Assembly (NCBI RefSeq): GCF_013618625.1
Contig: NZ_JABRWO010000006.1
Coordinates: 124,001-188,000 of the forward strand
Source: Bremerella alba
Lineage (GTDB): Bacteria > Planctomycetota > Planctomycetia > Pirellulales > Pirellulaceae
Length of the DNA: 64,000 bases
Direction: 5' to 3'
Shown: piece by piece, positions 19,125-29,029 of the stretch
How the letters are laid out: every line of letters starts with the position of its first letter
Position numbering within the stretch: the first letter of the stretch is position 1
Program-made: the position numbers and the translations under genes
Notes under the pieces: model-generated
The model's input: only the letters and a program-made list of their open reading frames with translations
What the model was told of the DNA's origin: nothing
Databases searched by the model: none

Positions 19125-20672
19125 TCAGGAGTTATCGTTGGGTGGTGTATCAGTCTCGCCGGTAGCGTCCAATGGCACGGATCGACTGAAAAATGTTGTT
19201 AGGAGCCAGCCAGTCAGCAATATCGTAAGTGTCCCAAAGACAATGACGAGATAGTTATTAAAGGGACTAGCCACCGTGGCCCATCCTGCGGGCCAGGCTT
19301 CTGTGCGAGAAAGGGTCATCCAAAGAATGACCAGCACGCCGAGCACAACACCAACAACGGCAGCTCGATTCCCCGCTTTCCGCGAGGTCATTCCCAGGAG
19401 GAATAAGCCAAGCATGCCTCCGCTGAAGATCCCGGCCAACTGCCACCAGGCATCCAGAATGCTTTGAACTTCCATCATGGCGATTGCGGTTGTCGTGCCG
19501 ATTACACCCCATGCCATGGTGCTAATGTAGAGGACGATCATCGACTCGCGCTCGCTAGCCTCGGGGCGGATAAAGCGGCGGTAGAAATCAGTCAGCGTCA
19601 AGGTCGCTGCCCCATTCAAGCTTGTAGAGAGCGTACTCATCGCAGCGGCAAAGATTGCGGCGACAAGCAGTCCAGAGATACCGGTGGGAAGTCCATCGAC
19701 GATGAAATAAGGAAACACGCCGTCTCCCTTGCCCTCGGCGACTTGAGCCTTGAGGGATTCCGGCAGAAGATCAGGCTGAGCGTTGTAGTAGGCAAAAAGT
19801 GCAGTACCAATCCACAAAAAGATAATGGAGATCGGCACATAGACCAATGCCCCGATCCAGACCGACGTCCGGGCATCACGATCCGATTTTGCGGCAATAT
19901 AGCGCTGCACATAGCTTTGATCAATGCCGAAGTTTTGCAGGTTGATAAACATCCCATAGATTAAGACGATCCAAAACGTAGGCTGGGAAAGACTTAGTCC
20001 CAACAAGCCAAGGCTGAACTTGTTGTGGGTAGTCGCGATCTCCAGCATCTGCGACGCTCCCTCTGGCATGCTCATGGGAAGAATAATCGCACATGCAACG
20101 GCGCCTATTGCTAGTACAACGCTTTGCAGAGCATCGGTCCAGATGACACCTTCGATCCCGCCTAGAAGTGTGTAAAGCGTCGTGAGACCACCAGTTATCA
20201 AGATCAACGCTGGCACATTCCAGCCTAACAGTTGGTGAAGCGGCAGCGCTAAGAGGTACATTACCGACCCCATGCGTGCGACCTGGGTTAAAAGGTAGCA
20301 AGTTGCGGCGTAGGTGCGGGCCCACACTCCAAATCGCTGTTCCAAGTGTTGATAAGCTGAAACCGCATCACCTTTTCGGTAGTACGGCACGAACCAGGTC
20401 GTAGCGACCCAGGCCGCCAGAGGTAGGGAAACACTGAATGCCAAGGCATTCCAATTACTTGAAAAAGCCTTGCCTGGTAATGCCAAAAAACTGATGCTAC
20501 TAACGTACGTTCCGAATATTGAGAGTCCGACTACCCAGCCTGGCATCGAGCGACCGGCGGCCATGTACCCTTCTGGGTTGCGGTTTTTGCGAAAGAACCA
20601 CACGCCAAGCCCGACCACGCCAAGAAGGTATGTCACGAGCACGACGATATCGGCGATAGCAAATTGATGCAC
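19125..20672 (-). CDS. Sodium:solute symporter (SSS family)
   Basis: 515 aa with about 13 hydrophobic helices. SSS signatures: [43 protein letters not shown] and [20 protein letters not shown]. First gene of the minus-strand sugar operon and divergent from the GntR regulator; the predicted job is Na+-driven uptake of the sugar, sugar acid or amino sugar processed by the downstream enzymes. Confidence 0.93.
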   Translation of the reverse strand: MHQFAIADIVVLVTYLLGVVGLGVWFFRKNRNPEGYMAAGRSMPGWVVGLSIFGTYVSSISFLALPGKAFSSNWNALAFSVSLPLAAWVATTWFVPYYRKGDAVSAYQHLEQRFGVWARTYAATCYLLTQVARMGSVMYLLALPLHQLLGWNVPALILITGGLTTLYTLLGGIEGVIWTDALQSVVLAIGAVACAIILPMSMPEGASQMLEIATTHNKFSLGLLGLSLSQPTFWIVLIYGMFINLQNFGIDQSYVQRYIAAKSDRDARTSVWIGALVYVPISIIFLWIGTALFAYYNAQPDLLPESLKAQVAEGKGDGVFPYFIVDGLPTGISGLLVAAIFAAAMSTLSTSLNGAATLTLTDFYRRFIRPEASERESMIVLYISTMAWGVIGTTTAIAMMEVQSILDAWWQLAGIFSGGMLGLFLLGMTSRKAGNRAAVVGVVLGVLVILWMTLSRTEAWPAGWATVASPFNNYLVIVFGTLTILLTGWLLTTFFSRSVPLDATGETDTPPNDNS

Positions 20673-20734
20673 AGGAAAAGCCTCGTTCGAATTCGGTGCG
20701 TATTACAAGTAAACGTCGATCCGAATGCATTGGA

Positions 20735-20747
20735 ATACCACTGGTAT
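20735..20747. promoter_or_regulatory. Candidate GntR/FCD operator
   Basis: ATACCA-C-TGGTAT is a perfect 6-1-6 palindrome (extended TGG.ATACC arms, 20731-20751, 8 of 9 pairs matching). It lies 63 bp upstream of the symporter start, in the 432-bp divergent space 20673-21104 that otherwise holds no supportable gene. FadR/FCD-type GntR regulators of sugar acids commonly bind TGGTAT/ATACCA-type half-sites, which fits the adjacent regulator gene. Confidence 0.6.
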
Positions 20748-21104
20748 CCCAGAGTATGGACGCCATGAGACAGTCGTGCAAGTCCTTTCGTGCAGCGTTT
20801 GCGTTTGTGGCATTTATTGGTTCCGATGCAAAACAACGATACGACACAAAGTCTTTGCTCTTTGAAGACAGCGATGGGAACGGACGCGATCAATCATAGT
20901 TGGTTCTGTGGACGTGAGCATTTTGGCAGTTGATTGGCCACGCTGCGAAGACGAATCAAAGCTTCTTAAAGTTGATTGCAACAGTTGAGTCATGCGTCTG
21001 GGGCGTTGTTTTGTTAGAATGCCACTTGGGACAGCAGATTTACGTGTTTGTCTAAGTGCATTTGCTCTAGGCGGTTACCTGGCCCTTTGCTCAACTTGGA
21101 ACTT

Positions 21105-21875
21105 ATGGAAAAGACTCCGCGGCGTAAGCAAGCCTATCAATATATTCAGCAGCGGATCTTGTCGGGCGACCTACCTGCCGGCACACAGATTTCCGAACTT
21201 ATGCTCGCCAAAGAAATCGGCATGAGCCGAATGCCAATCCGAGAAGCGATTCGGCAGTTGGAAGTTGAAGGGTTGGTGCGTCAAGTGCCGCGGTTCGGAA
21301 CGATCGTGCATTCGTTAGATCGCTCGGAAATGGCCGAACTCTATGAAGTTCGCGAGGCTTTGGAAAGTCACGCTGCGGATTCGATCGCCGGAAATATCAC
21401 CAGTGAAGACAAGCAGATCCTTTCGCTTCTCTGCAAAAAAATATTGATACTTGGCCGGGAATTGCGTGACAGCAAGGAGAAGACATTCAGTCCAGAGCTG
21501 ATGCAGAAGTTTTTAGCGGCGGATATGGGGTTCCATATGGTGATATTGCGAGCCAGCGGAAACCGCCGGATGATGAAGATAGTTTCGGATCTTCGCGTGC
21601 TTTCTCGCATTTTCACTGCGAAACGGGAGCCGCACGATTTGGAAATTGTAACAAGCGTCTATCGCTACCATCGTCGCATATTGCGAGCTTTGAAGCGTGC
21701 AAACGGGGAAAAGGCTCGTTACTGGATGCGGGAACATATTCGTGAGAGCCGACGCTTGGCACTCGAATCGTTCGATCGTCATCAGGCAATGGGGGACGCG
21801 AGGAATGCTCTGCCACTCGCCTTGCCTCAGGATTTACTGGAAGAAATCAATCAGATTGAATCTGGTGAAACTTAA
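21105..21875 (+). CDS. GntR-family regulator, FCD (FadR) subclass
   Basis: 256 aa from the ATG at 21105, chosen because it directly precedes the conserved winged helix ([54 protein letters not shown]); an earlier in-frame ATG at 21048 adds a non-conserved extension. The C-terminal all-helical FCD ligand domain runs from about residue 80 ([46 protein letters not shown], which supply the metal-ligand histidines usual in FCD proteins). Divergent from the sugar operon and the likely repressor of it. Its last 4 bp overlap the tail of the convergent sulfatase gene. Confidence 0.92.
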   Translation: MEKTPRRKQAYQYIQQRILSGDLPAGTQISELMLAKEIGMSRMPIREAIRQLEVEGLVRQVPRFGTIVHSLDRSEMAELYEVREALESHAADSIAGNITSEDKQILSLLCKKILILGRELRDSKEKTFSPELMQKFLAADMGFHMVILRASGNRRMMKIVSDLRVLSRIFTAKREPHDLEIVTSVYRYHRRILRALKRANGEKARYWMREHIRESRRLALESFDRHQAMGDARNALPLALPQDLLEEINQIESGET

Positions 21876-23311
21876 CGCGGAGTTGCCATTCTGGCCTGAT
21901 GAGCTTGCAGATATCGGTGAAGCGACTCTTTCAATTCTGCCGACTTCTCTGTCTCTATTTCGCTGAGGTTCATTTGTTCGGACGGGTCACTGGAAAGATT
22001 AAAAAGCTCGACGTGATCGTTTTCGGCAAACCAAAGCAACTTGTAATTACCTCGACGGATCGCAGACTGGGGCGTGGTTTTGCTAACCGCGAAATCGTCG
22101 ATACCTATGGTCGGTTTGGCCGTGCCGTAGCCACGCTCTGGATGGTAATAGGGAAAGTGCCAAATGAGGTCCCTCATAGTAGCTTGCTGCGAGGAATCTC
22201 CGCTTATATTAATTGCTCGGCCGTCTACTTCATCGATTCGGCCGCCGGCTGCCTGAACGATGGTGGAAGGAAGGTCATATCCAATTGTGGGGGTATCATT
22301 CTCAGAACCGGGCTCTCCATAACCGTGCCAACGCACGATGAGCGGTACACGGATTCCTCCTTCGTAGAGATTCCATTTGGATCCACGGAGCGGCCCATTA
22401 GCCGTAAATTCCGGGTGCCCTCCATTGTCGGAAAAGAAGACAAATAGCGTATTGTCCTCTTGGCCACTATCCTCCACAGCTTGCATGATCTGGCCAACAT
22501 GGTGATCGAGTGTCTCTAGAAAAGCCGCGTACTTAATGCGATTGGCTCGGTTCTTAGAGTCTAGAGGAATGGTCTTTTCATAGTGATTAGTCAGCCACCT
22601 TAGTGGTGTTCTCACAGGCGTGTGAACGTAGAACGACGAAGCCATGACAAAGTATGGCTTGTTATGTGGCTTTCGAATATATCGGCAGACTTTCTCTACC
22701 ATCGAGTCCGCAATGAAGGTTCCCTTTTGGTCGATTTCTGCTGGCAGATTGCGATTCCACGAATATGGGTGCGCCCCAAAATCTTCTTCGGCGACTTGAA
22801 ACCCTTGCTGCTTGGGACCATGTGTGGGGCTCCACCCCAGATATCGCCGGTGATGTTGGTTCAAATGCCACTTTCCATAGAACGCGGTGTCATAGCCCAA
22901 ATCGCTTAGTCTCTCAGCGATCGTCCGTTCAACAAGGGGAAGGTTGAGCGTGAGTGGAGGTGCTATTAGGGCCGTTGGGACATCTAAGTTTTGCCCGCCG
23001 GCGGCATTCTTTGTTACGAATTCGAAACCTAGACGGGCCGTTGTTTTCCCTGTCATCAGGCTAGCTCGTGAGGCCGAACAGATTGGTGCCGACGCATAAG
23101 CATTGGTGAATCGAATACCGGCCCTCGACAGTCGATCGATATTGGGAGTTCGATGCCAGGGGTGGCCGTAGCAGCCCAGATCCGACCATGCCAAGTCATC
23201 GGCAAGAATAAAGACGACATTGGGTTGAGGTGGTTCCGCCGCAATGATTTGTATTGGCATCCATAAAAACATGATGAGAGTCAGGAGCGGAAATATTCGC
23301 GGAGAGATCAT
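21872..23311 (-). CDS. Secreted sulfatase (arylsulfatase family)
   Basis: Start set at the ATG at 23311, preceded by GGAG with 7-nt spacing; an in-frame TTG at 23323 is less likely. Product 479 aa: signal peptide ([21 protein letters not shown]), metal-binding strand [17 protein letters not shown], and the formylglycine motif [13 protein letters not shown] with C78; here CSASR uses Ala in place of the usual Pro, an allowed variant. Later: [37 protein letters not shown]. Needs activation by a formylglycine-generating enzyme. It lies convergent to the GntR gene and divergent from the DUF1559 cassette at 23731. Substrate unknown, probably a sulfated polysaccharide. Confidence 0.93.
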   Translation of the reverse strand: MISPRIFPLLTLIMFLWMPIQIIAAEPPQPNVVFILADDLAWSDLGCYGHPWHRTPNIDRLSRAGIRFTNAYASAPICSASRASLMTGKTTARLGFEFVTKNAAGGQNLDVPTALIAPPLTLNLPLVERTIAERLSDLGYDTAFYGKWHLNQHHRRYLGWSPTHGPKQQGFQVAEEDFGAHPYSWNRNLPAEIDQKGTFIADSMVEKVCRYIRKPHNKPYFVMASSFYVHTPVRTPLRWLTNHYEKTIPLDSKNRANRIKYAAFLETLDHHVGQIMQAVEDSGQEDNTLFVFFSDNGGHPEFTANGPLRGSKWNLYEGGIRVPLIVRWHGYGEPGSENDTPTIGYDLPSTIVQAAGGRIDEVDGRAINISGDSSQQATMRDLIWHFPYYHPERGYGTAKPTIGIDDFAVSKTTPQSAIRRGNYKLLWFAENDHVELFNLSSDPSEQMNLSEIETEKSAELKESLHRYLQAHQARMATPR

Positions 23312-23611
23312 GGGACGCTCCAAAAGTAAAAGCCTCGAAACAATTTAGAACTCGTTGGTTCGGAAGACTGAAAAGTGCTTAGCAATCGTTAAACAAGTAA
23401 GACGTAGTGTGGAAAGGATCAAGACGTCTCAATCGACTATGCGATCACTTCCAGCGGACAAGTCGAGCTAGCCTGGAAAAATTGGCAACAAGCGGTAAGA
23501 AAAAACTTGATTTCATTTTGGCTGTGCCATATCTTGGGATCCCAGCGGGATGCTATTATCGTCTGTGCTCCCCGTATGAGTCAAATCGCCTGCTAATTAA
23601 TCGTCAATAAC

Positions 23612-23631
23612 GCTCCGGTTGTTTCCGGAGC
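23612..23631. promoter_or_regulatory. GC-rich hairpin in the leader upstream of a DUF1559 gene
   Basis: GCTCCGG-TTGTTT-CCGGAGC, a perfect 7-bp stem with 6-nt loop, 100 bp before the DUF1559 start. The divergent space 23312-23730 has no gene. Could be a leader structure or a binding site; it lacks a following T run on the plus strand. Confidence 0.4.
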
Positions 23632-23730
23632 AACTGGATTCAATTGCGAGAGATCAAAACCCGCACACTGCATTTTCTTTTCATGATTTCTATTCGTTAA
23701 ACGACTTCCTTACATCGCAAGGATTCTCTC

Positions 23731-24672
23731 ATGACCGATTTCCATCCAAAGAATGGTCGAAGGCCCCACGGTTTTACGTTGGTCGAGTTGTTGGTAGTGA
23801 TCGCGATTATTGGAGTTCTGATTGCCTTGTTATTGCCGGCAGTCCAGGCAGCCCGGGAAGCGGCTCGGCGTATGCAGTGTAGCAATCATTTGAAGCAATT
23901 GAGCTTGGCACTGCATAATTACCACGACACCTTCGGTGCATTCCCGCCTGGTGGATATAAGGATGGAAATCAACTGAGTTGGCATGCTCGTATCTTGTCG
24001 TTCATCGAGCAATCGGCCATCGAGGATCAGATCGTGTGGACCGCATCTGGCTATCCTGCAAACAAGCCACTTACGCTCGATATCGTTCCTGATACTTTCC
24101 ATTGCCCTAGTAACGTAAGTGACAAACAACGGGGCGTCTGGGGGAGCGGCCAAGTGAGTGGCCAGAATACATATACGCAGCATTACAATGGCGTCGCCGG
24201 GCCCATCGGGACCAATCCGCAGACCGGTCAAAGCTACCCCGTTCTTATCGGAAATGCTTACCACTCCGCTTGTACTGGCGCCAGCGAACGCCGCGGCATG
24301 GCCACCGGAGGAACGTTGTATGTCGATTCCAAGGTCCGATTCGGCGACATTACTGACGGCAGTTCGAATACGCTAGTTATTGGCGAACGCTTTGAAGGAG
24401 AGACGAGTTGGATTGCCGGGACCAGCAACACGATTGGGTGGCCATGCGATGCGGCGGCCTTTAAGAATCTCGAATACAGCGTTAATTTCTGCGGCCCCAA
24501 TGAATCTTGTGGTTCCTATGGCAACTCACGGCCGTTTTCCAGCAATCATCCCGGCGGTGCCCAGTTCGCCTTAGGAGATGGATCGGTTTCGTTTCTGCCG
24601 GAGACGACAGACTTCGATGTATTGCTCTCAATGGCTAGTCGAAGTGGTAACGAGCCGATTTCCAAGCCTTAA
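23731..24672 (+). CDS. DUF1559 prepilin-like protein
   Basis: 313 aa. The prepilin-type leader (GFTLVELLVVIAIIGVLIALL) is preceded by a longer basic stretch (FHPKNGRRPH). Conserved AAREAARRMQCSNHLKQLS, HDTFGAFPPGGY, DGSSNTLVIGERFE and the H-X9-DG end (HPGGAQFALGDGSVSFLPE). Ribosome site AAGGA. Second DUF1559 copy of the window; opens the cassette DUF1559, lipoprotein, FG-GAP/sulfatase, with gaps of 62 and 47 bp. Confidence 0.93.
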   Translation: MTDFHPKNGRRPHGFTLVELLVVIAIIGVLIALLLPAVQAAREAARRMQCSNHLKQLSLALHNYHDTFGAFPPGGYKDGNQLSWHARILSFIEQSAIEDQIVWTASGYPANKPLTLDIVPDTFHCPSNVSDKQRGVWGSGQVSGQNTYTQHYNGVAGPIGTNPQTGQSYPVLIGNAYHSACTGASERRGMATGGTLYVDSKVRFGDITDGSSNTLVIGERFEGETSWIAGTSNTIGWPCDAAAFKNLEYSVNFCGPNESCGSYGNSRPFSSNHPGGAQFALGDGSVSFLPETTDFDVLLSMASRSGNEPISKP

Positions 24673-24734
24673 CGAAGATTCATTCCCTGAGATTCCTATC
24701 GCGACTAAAAACACAACTGCGAGAACTCATTATT

Positions 24735-25202
24735 ATGAACGCCATCTTTTCAGGGCTGCCTGCGAACAAATTGGCTTACCTTATCTGCTTGTTGGTAATG
24801 GGTTGCCTTTCGTCGCTCGCATGCCAGACGGAAACTTCGGATCGTTTTGTGTTATCTGGTGATGCCACGTACGATGGAAAGCCTATCCCTACCGGCGAGT
24901 TGATATTTACGCCAGATACTGGTCGTGGAAACAAGGGCCCGCAAGGCAAAGCACGGATTCAAGATGGTAAGTTCTCGACGGAAAACAACGGTCGTGGCGT
25001 TGTCGGTGGGCCTCACCGTGTCGAACTTCGCGCCTTCGACGGCATAGAGTACGAAGGCCGCGAAATGAAAATTGAAGAAGGTCGGCCATTATTCGGTTCC
25101 TTGATGGCTGAGATCGACTTGCCCGAGAAATCTGCCAATCTGAAAGCAGTGGTTGTGACTGAAGGAAACAAACCGCAATTAGTACTGACGGTTTCGCAAT
25201 AG
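24735..25202 (+). CDS. Small lipoprotein with carboxypeptidase-regulatory-like fold
   Basis: 155 aa. Hydrophobic leader with two possible lipid-attachment cysteines (LLVMGC and SSLAC; the second is followed by QTET). The mature part repeats the plan of the other two cassette lipoproteins: LSGDATYDGKPIPTGELIF, then GKARIQDGKFST and HRVELRAFDG. Probably cell-envelope anchored. Sits between DUF1559 and the FG-GAP/sulfatase gene in an evident operon. Function unknown. Confidence 0.8.
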   Translation: MNAIFSGLPANKLAYLICLLVMGCLSSLACQTETSDRFVLSGDATYDGKPIPTGELIFTPDTGRGNKGPQGKARIQDGKFSTENNGRGVVGGPHRVELRAFDGIEYEGREMKIEEGRPLFGSLMAEIDLPEKSANLKAVVVTEGNKPQLVLTVSQ

Positions 25203-25249
25203 TGTTGTCAAAGTTGAATTTCGTTTTCCCTCCCTAAGAATGCCTTTCC

Positions 25250-28200
25250 ATGCTTGAAGAACCCACTTTACTGCTAAAACGCACGACCGCCTTTGCGTTA
25301 TTGCTGCTCGCTGTCTGCTGTGGTGAGTCGCAAGTCAATGCGGATGATGATTTAGCGACGGTGAAATACCGAAATCCCGGATTGAAAGTTGATTTAGGGG
25401 TGGGGCTATGGGCCTGGCCTATGCCCATGGACTGGGATGGAGACGGAGATACGGACTTGGTGGTGTCGTGTCCCGACGTTCCTTTCAACGGAATGTATCT
25501 ATTCGAGAACCCCGGCGACGACGGCAAGTCGCCAACATTTAAGCCGCCAGTCAAAATCGGTCCCGGTATGCATTCCGTGCATGTCTCATACGTCGATGGA
25601 AAACCTCGGGTCCTTTCTCCTGGTACTGAATGGGTGAACTTTCTGGGCAAAGAATTCCGAGAAACCAAGTCGATCTATCCCACCAAAAATGTTCACCCCA
25701 ATCGTGTGCGTGCCAACCAATGGCGCTACGTCGACTATGACAACGATGGGGCAACCGACTTGTTGATTGGCGTAGGCGATTGGAAGGAATATGGTTGGGA
25801 CGATGCGTTCGATGACGAAGGGAATTGGACTCGCGGGCCGCTGCATGGTTATGTCTATCTGGTTCGCAATACCGGAACGACCGACAAGCCAACCTATGCC
25901 AAACCAACGAGACTTGAGGCAGATGGACAACCAGTGGATGTCTTTGGAATGCCTTCCCCGAATTTGGCTGATTTCGACGGGGACGGGGATTTGGATCTGC
26001 TTTGCGGTGAGTTCCTAGACGGCTTCACGTATTTCCAGAATATTGGTACCCGAGAGCGACCGAAGTTCGCGACCGGCAAGCGTCTCAATTTTGAGGGACA
26101 TCCGCTGGCGATGGACCTACAAATGATTACGCCCACTGCATTTGATTGGGATCAGGACGGAGACTGGGATCTTATCGTGGGTGATGAAGATGGTCGAGTC
26201 GCGCTGGTTGAGAATACCGGCCAAGTCATTGATGGTCTCCCACAATTCCTTCCACCGAAATACTTCCAGCAAGAAGCCGATGCACTAAAGTTCGGTGCAC
26301 TGGCGACACCAGTTAGTGTTGACTGGGACCGTGATGGTGACGACGACATCATCACGGGAAACTCGGCCGGGAATATTGCCTTCTTCGAGAACTTAGATGG
26401 TGGAAACCCGCCGAAGTGGGCCGATGCGAAACTGCTGAAAGTTGGTGGTAAACCTATCCGCCCCCAGGCCGGACCTAATGGATCGATTCAAGGACCAGCC
26501 GAGGCGAAATGGGGATACACCACGTTAAGCGTTGCTGACTGGGATCATGACGGCAAGGATGACCTGATGGTCAATTCAATCTGGGGAAAGATCCAGTGGT
26601 ATCGTAACACTGGCTCGGTCGATGAATTGGCAGAAGCAAAGCCGGTAGAAGTTGAGTGGACAGGAACTCCGCCTCATCCTGCGTGGAATTGGTGGAAGCC
26701 TGACGGCAAGCAATTGGCTACCCAGTGGCGCACAACGCCGGTTGTTATCGACCTAGATAAGGATGGTTTGAATGATTTGGTCTGTTTGGATCATGAAGGT
26801 TACTTGGCGTGGTTTCAACGGGAAAAGGCTGGCGATCAATTGGTCTTGCGCCCTGGTAAGCGGATTTTCACCAATCGGAGAGGTGAGCCGCTACGACTAA
26901 ACGCAAAAAATGCTGGGGGAAGCGGCCGACGTAAAATCTGTTTTGCCGATTGGGATGGTGACGGCAAATTAGACTTGCTCCTCAACAGTCGCAGCATTGA
27001 CCTGATGCGTAATGTATCTACACAGGATAAGCCCTGGGCGTTTGATGCTCCTGTTCAAGTTCATCCGCATCGCCTTGCAGGGCATACAACAAGTCCCACC
27101 ATTGTTGATTGGAATCAAGACAATCGCCCCGACCTGTTTGTTGGTGCGGAGGATGGCCACTTTTACCTTCTGGAGAATAACTGGAAGCCATACGAGGCTA
27201 AGAAGGTAGGCTCTGTGGAAGTCGAACGAAGGAAGATTTCTCTTCATCCATTTGACAATGGTTCAAAAGCGTACGGAAACCGACCTTATGTTTGGGAGTC
27301 TGTGCCCAAGCGTTTTCAGGGGTGGCAGTTCCTGCGCGGCAATGGCGGAGAATCTGAACCTGCGTTCGTGACCGCCACGGAGAACGCGACCGTTTACTTA
27401 GCTATCTCGGCGTCGGTCAAACCTTCCGAGCTGCCTGAATGGAAGCTGGTTGAGGGGGCAGTGTTTCACTACACCGATGGCGGAAGCACAAAAATGCGAA
27501 TTTACGAGTGTGACTTGTCGACCGGAGATCGAATCGCGATACCTCAGCTGACCTGGACCGGGGGGATTCTCTTGTTACCTCCCACCCCTGAACGCAAGTC
27601 AAATGAATCCGCTCAGTCTGTACCAGGTAAACCAAACGTGTTGTTCATCGTCGTCGATGATCTTCGCGTGCAGTTGGGGTGTTATGGTGATTCGATAGCC
27701 GATACGCCCAATATCGACGCTCTAGCAGCTCGCGGCATGTTGTTTCGACAAGCTTTTTGCCAACAGGCATTGTGTAATCCCTCACGTGCTTCGGTTATGA
27801 CCGGGAGATATCCCGATTCTTTGGGAATCTGGAACCTGGCAACGCATTTTCGGGAAACCCATCCGAATGTGGTCACATTGCCAGAGCGTTTCAAACGGGA
27901 AGGATACTTTACGCAAAATATTGGTAAAGTGTTTCACAACTATCGCCAGGAAATTCAGAACGACGAGCAGTCGTGGAGCGTTCCGGCAAAATACGACTGG
28001 GGTGCCCATTCCAACGATTGGTACGTCGATGGGGAGCCTTTTGAAATGCATCAGGTGCCCAAGGGGCCATCCATCCAAAAGGTAGATGTGCCTGACGAGG
28101 CGTATCTTGATGGCCGTATCGCGAATGCTGCTGTTGAGGCAATCCAACAGCGGGCACAGGACAATCGACCATTTTTTCTGGCAGTCGGTTTCTGGAAGCC

Positions 28201-28999
28201 CCACCTTCCTTTTAATGCTCCGCAGAAATATTGGGACCTGTACGATTTCGAAGAGATAGCACAGCAGACCAAGACTCTACCAACCTCGGATGCTCCCGAG
28301 ATTGCTCTCCATGATAGTCGTGAAGTTCGCGGCTACACAGATATTCCGAGGAAGGGAGATATCTCTCGAGAGGTCAATCTAAGACTGAATCACGGCTATT
28401 ACGCGGCCATTTCTTTTCTCGATGCTCAGATTGGAAAAGTGCTCGATGAATTGGAGAAGGAAGGTCTCGCTAAAGACACGATCGTTGTGCTTTGGTCCGA
28501 CCATGGATTGCATCTAGGCGAGCATGACCTGTGGTGTAAGACAAGCAATTTTGAGTTGGATGCCCGAGTTCCTCTGATCATATCCCAACCCGGAATGACT
28601 ACATCAGGCAAGCAAAGCAATTCATTAGTCGAATTGGTTGATCTCTATCCCACGCTTTTGCAGCTATGCGGAATCTCTCCCCCGCCGTCGGTCGAAGGTA
28701 AGACTTTGGTGCCGATTATTGAAAACCACAAAGCTGTGGTGCGAAACGGCGCTTTGACGCAACACCCACGTCCGGCATATTACCGAGGTAAACCAGAGGT
28801 CATGGGCTACTCGCTACGCACAAGTGATTTCCGGTATACCGAATGGCGCGACTTTAAGACCGGCAAGATAAATGCCGTCGAACTCTACGATCACAAGCGA
28901 GATCCCCAAGAATCGGCCAACGTGGCAAATGAGTCGCCCTATCAGGCTGCTCGGCAGACACTCAGCGAACAGTTAGCAACTCGTCTAAACCGAAACTAA
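25250..28999 (+). CDS. FG-GAP/VCBS-repeat protein fused to a sulfatase
   Basis: 1249 aa in one uninterrupted frame. After a signal peptide (TTAFALLLLAVCCG) residues about 40-770 carry at least eight FG-GAP/VCBS-type calcium-loop repeats (MDWDGDGDTDLVV; VDYDNDGATDLLIG; ADFDGDGDLDLLCG; FDWDQDGDWDLIVG; VDWDRDGDDDIITG; ADWDHDGKDDLMV; ADWDGDGKLDLLL; VDWNQDNRPDLFVG), expected to form a beta-propeller. From about residue 792 a complete iduronate-2-sulfatase-like domain follows: NVLFIVVDDLRVQLGCYG, the formylglycine site C842-N-P-S-R, and VVLWSDHGLHLGEHDLWCK. No stop or frameshift marks the junction (GILLLPPTPERKS...), so the fusion looks genuine. The propeller may bind the polysaccharide or anchor the enzyme (inference). 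Confidence 0.92.
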   Translation: MLEEPTLLLKRTTAFALLLLAVCCGESQVNADDDLATVKYRNPGLKVDLGVGLWAWPMPMDWDGDGDTDLVVSCPDVPFNGMYLFENPGDDGKSPTFKPPVKIGPGMHSVHVSYVDGKPRVLSPGTEWVNFLGKEFRETKSIYPTKNVHPNRVRANQWRYVDYDNDGATDLLIGVGDWKEYGWDDAFDDEGNWTRGPLHGYVYLVRNTGTTDKPTYAKPTRLEADGQPVDVFGMPSPNLADFDGDGDLDLLCGEFLDGFTYFQNIGTRERPKFATGKRLNFEGHPLAMDLQMITPTAFDWDQDGDWDLIVGDEDGRVALVENTGQVIDGLPQFLPPKYFQQEADALKFGALATPVSVDWDRDGDDDIITGNSAGNIAFFENLDGGNPPKWADAKLLKVGGKPIRPQAGPNGSIQGPAEAKWGYTTLSVADWDHDGKDDLMVNSIWGKIQWYRNTGSVDELAEAKPVEVEWTGTPPHPAWNWWKPDGKQLATQWRTTPVVIDLDKDGLNDLVCLDHEGYLAWFQREKAGDQLVLRPGKRIFTNRRGEPLRLNAKNAGGSGRRKICFADWDGDGKLDLLLNSRSIDLMRNVSTQDKPWAFDAPVQVHPHRLAGHTTSPTIVDWNQDNRPDLFVGAEDGHFYLLENNWKPYEAKKVGSVEVERRKISLHPFDNGSKAYGNRPYVWESVPKRFQGWQFLRGNGGESEPAFVTATENATVYLAISASVKPSELPEWKLVEGAVFHYTDGGSTKMRIYECDLSTGDRIAIPQLTWTGGILLLPPTPERKSNESAQSVPGKPNVLFIVVDDLRVQLGCYGDSIADTPNIDALAARGMLFRQAFCQQALCNPSRASVMTGRYPDSLGIWNLATHFRETHPNVVTLPERFKREGYFTQNIGKVFHNYRQEIQNDEQSWSVPAKYDWGAHSNDWYVDGEPFEMHQVPKGPSIQKVDVPDEAYLDGRIANAAVEAIQQRAQDNRPFFLAVGFWKPHLPFNAPQKYWDLYDFEEIAQQTKTLPTSDAPEIALHDSREVRGYTDIPRKGDISREVNLRLNHGYYAAISFLDAQIGKVLDELEKEGLAKDTIVVLWSDHGLHLGEHDLWCKTSNFELDARVPLIISQPGMTTSGKQSNSLVELVDLYPTLLQLCGISPPPSVEGKTLVPIIENHKAVVRNGALTQHPRPAYYRGKPEVMGYSLRTSDFRYTEWRDFKTGKINAVELYDHKRDPQESANVANESPYQAARQTLSEQLATRLNRN

Positions 29000-29029
29000 T
29001 GTTTAGGCATTCACTTGAGTGAACCGGTG

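Noticed and set aside
29010-29023. TTCACT-TG-AGTGAA palindrome between convergent genes as a bidirectional terminator
   Set aside because: AT-rich stem, effective loop too small and no adjoining T run on the plus strand; too weak to list.
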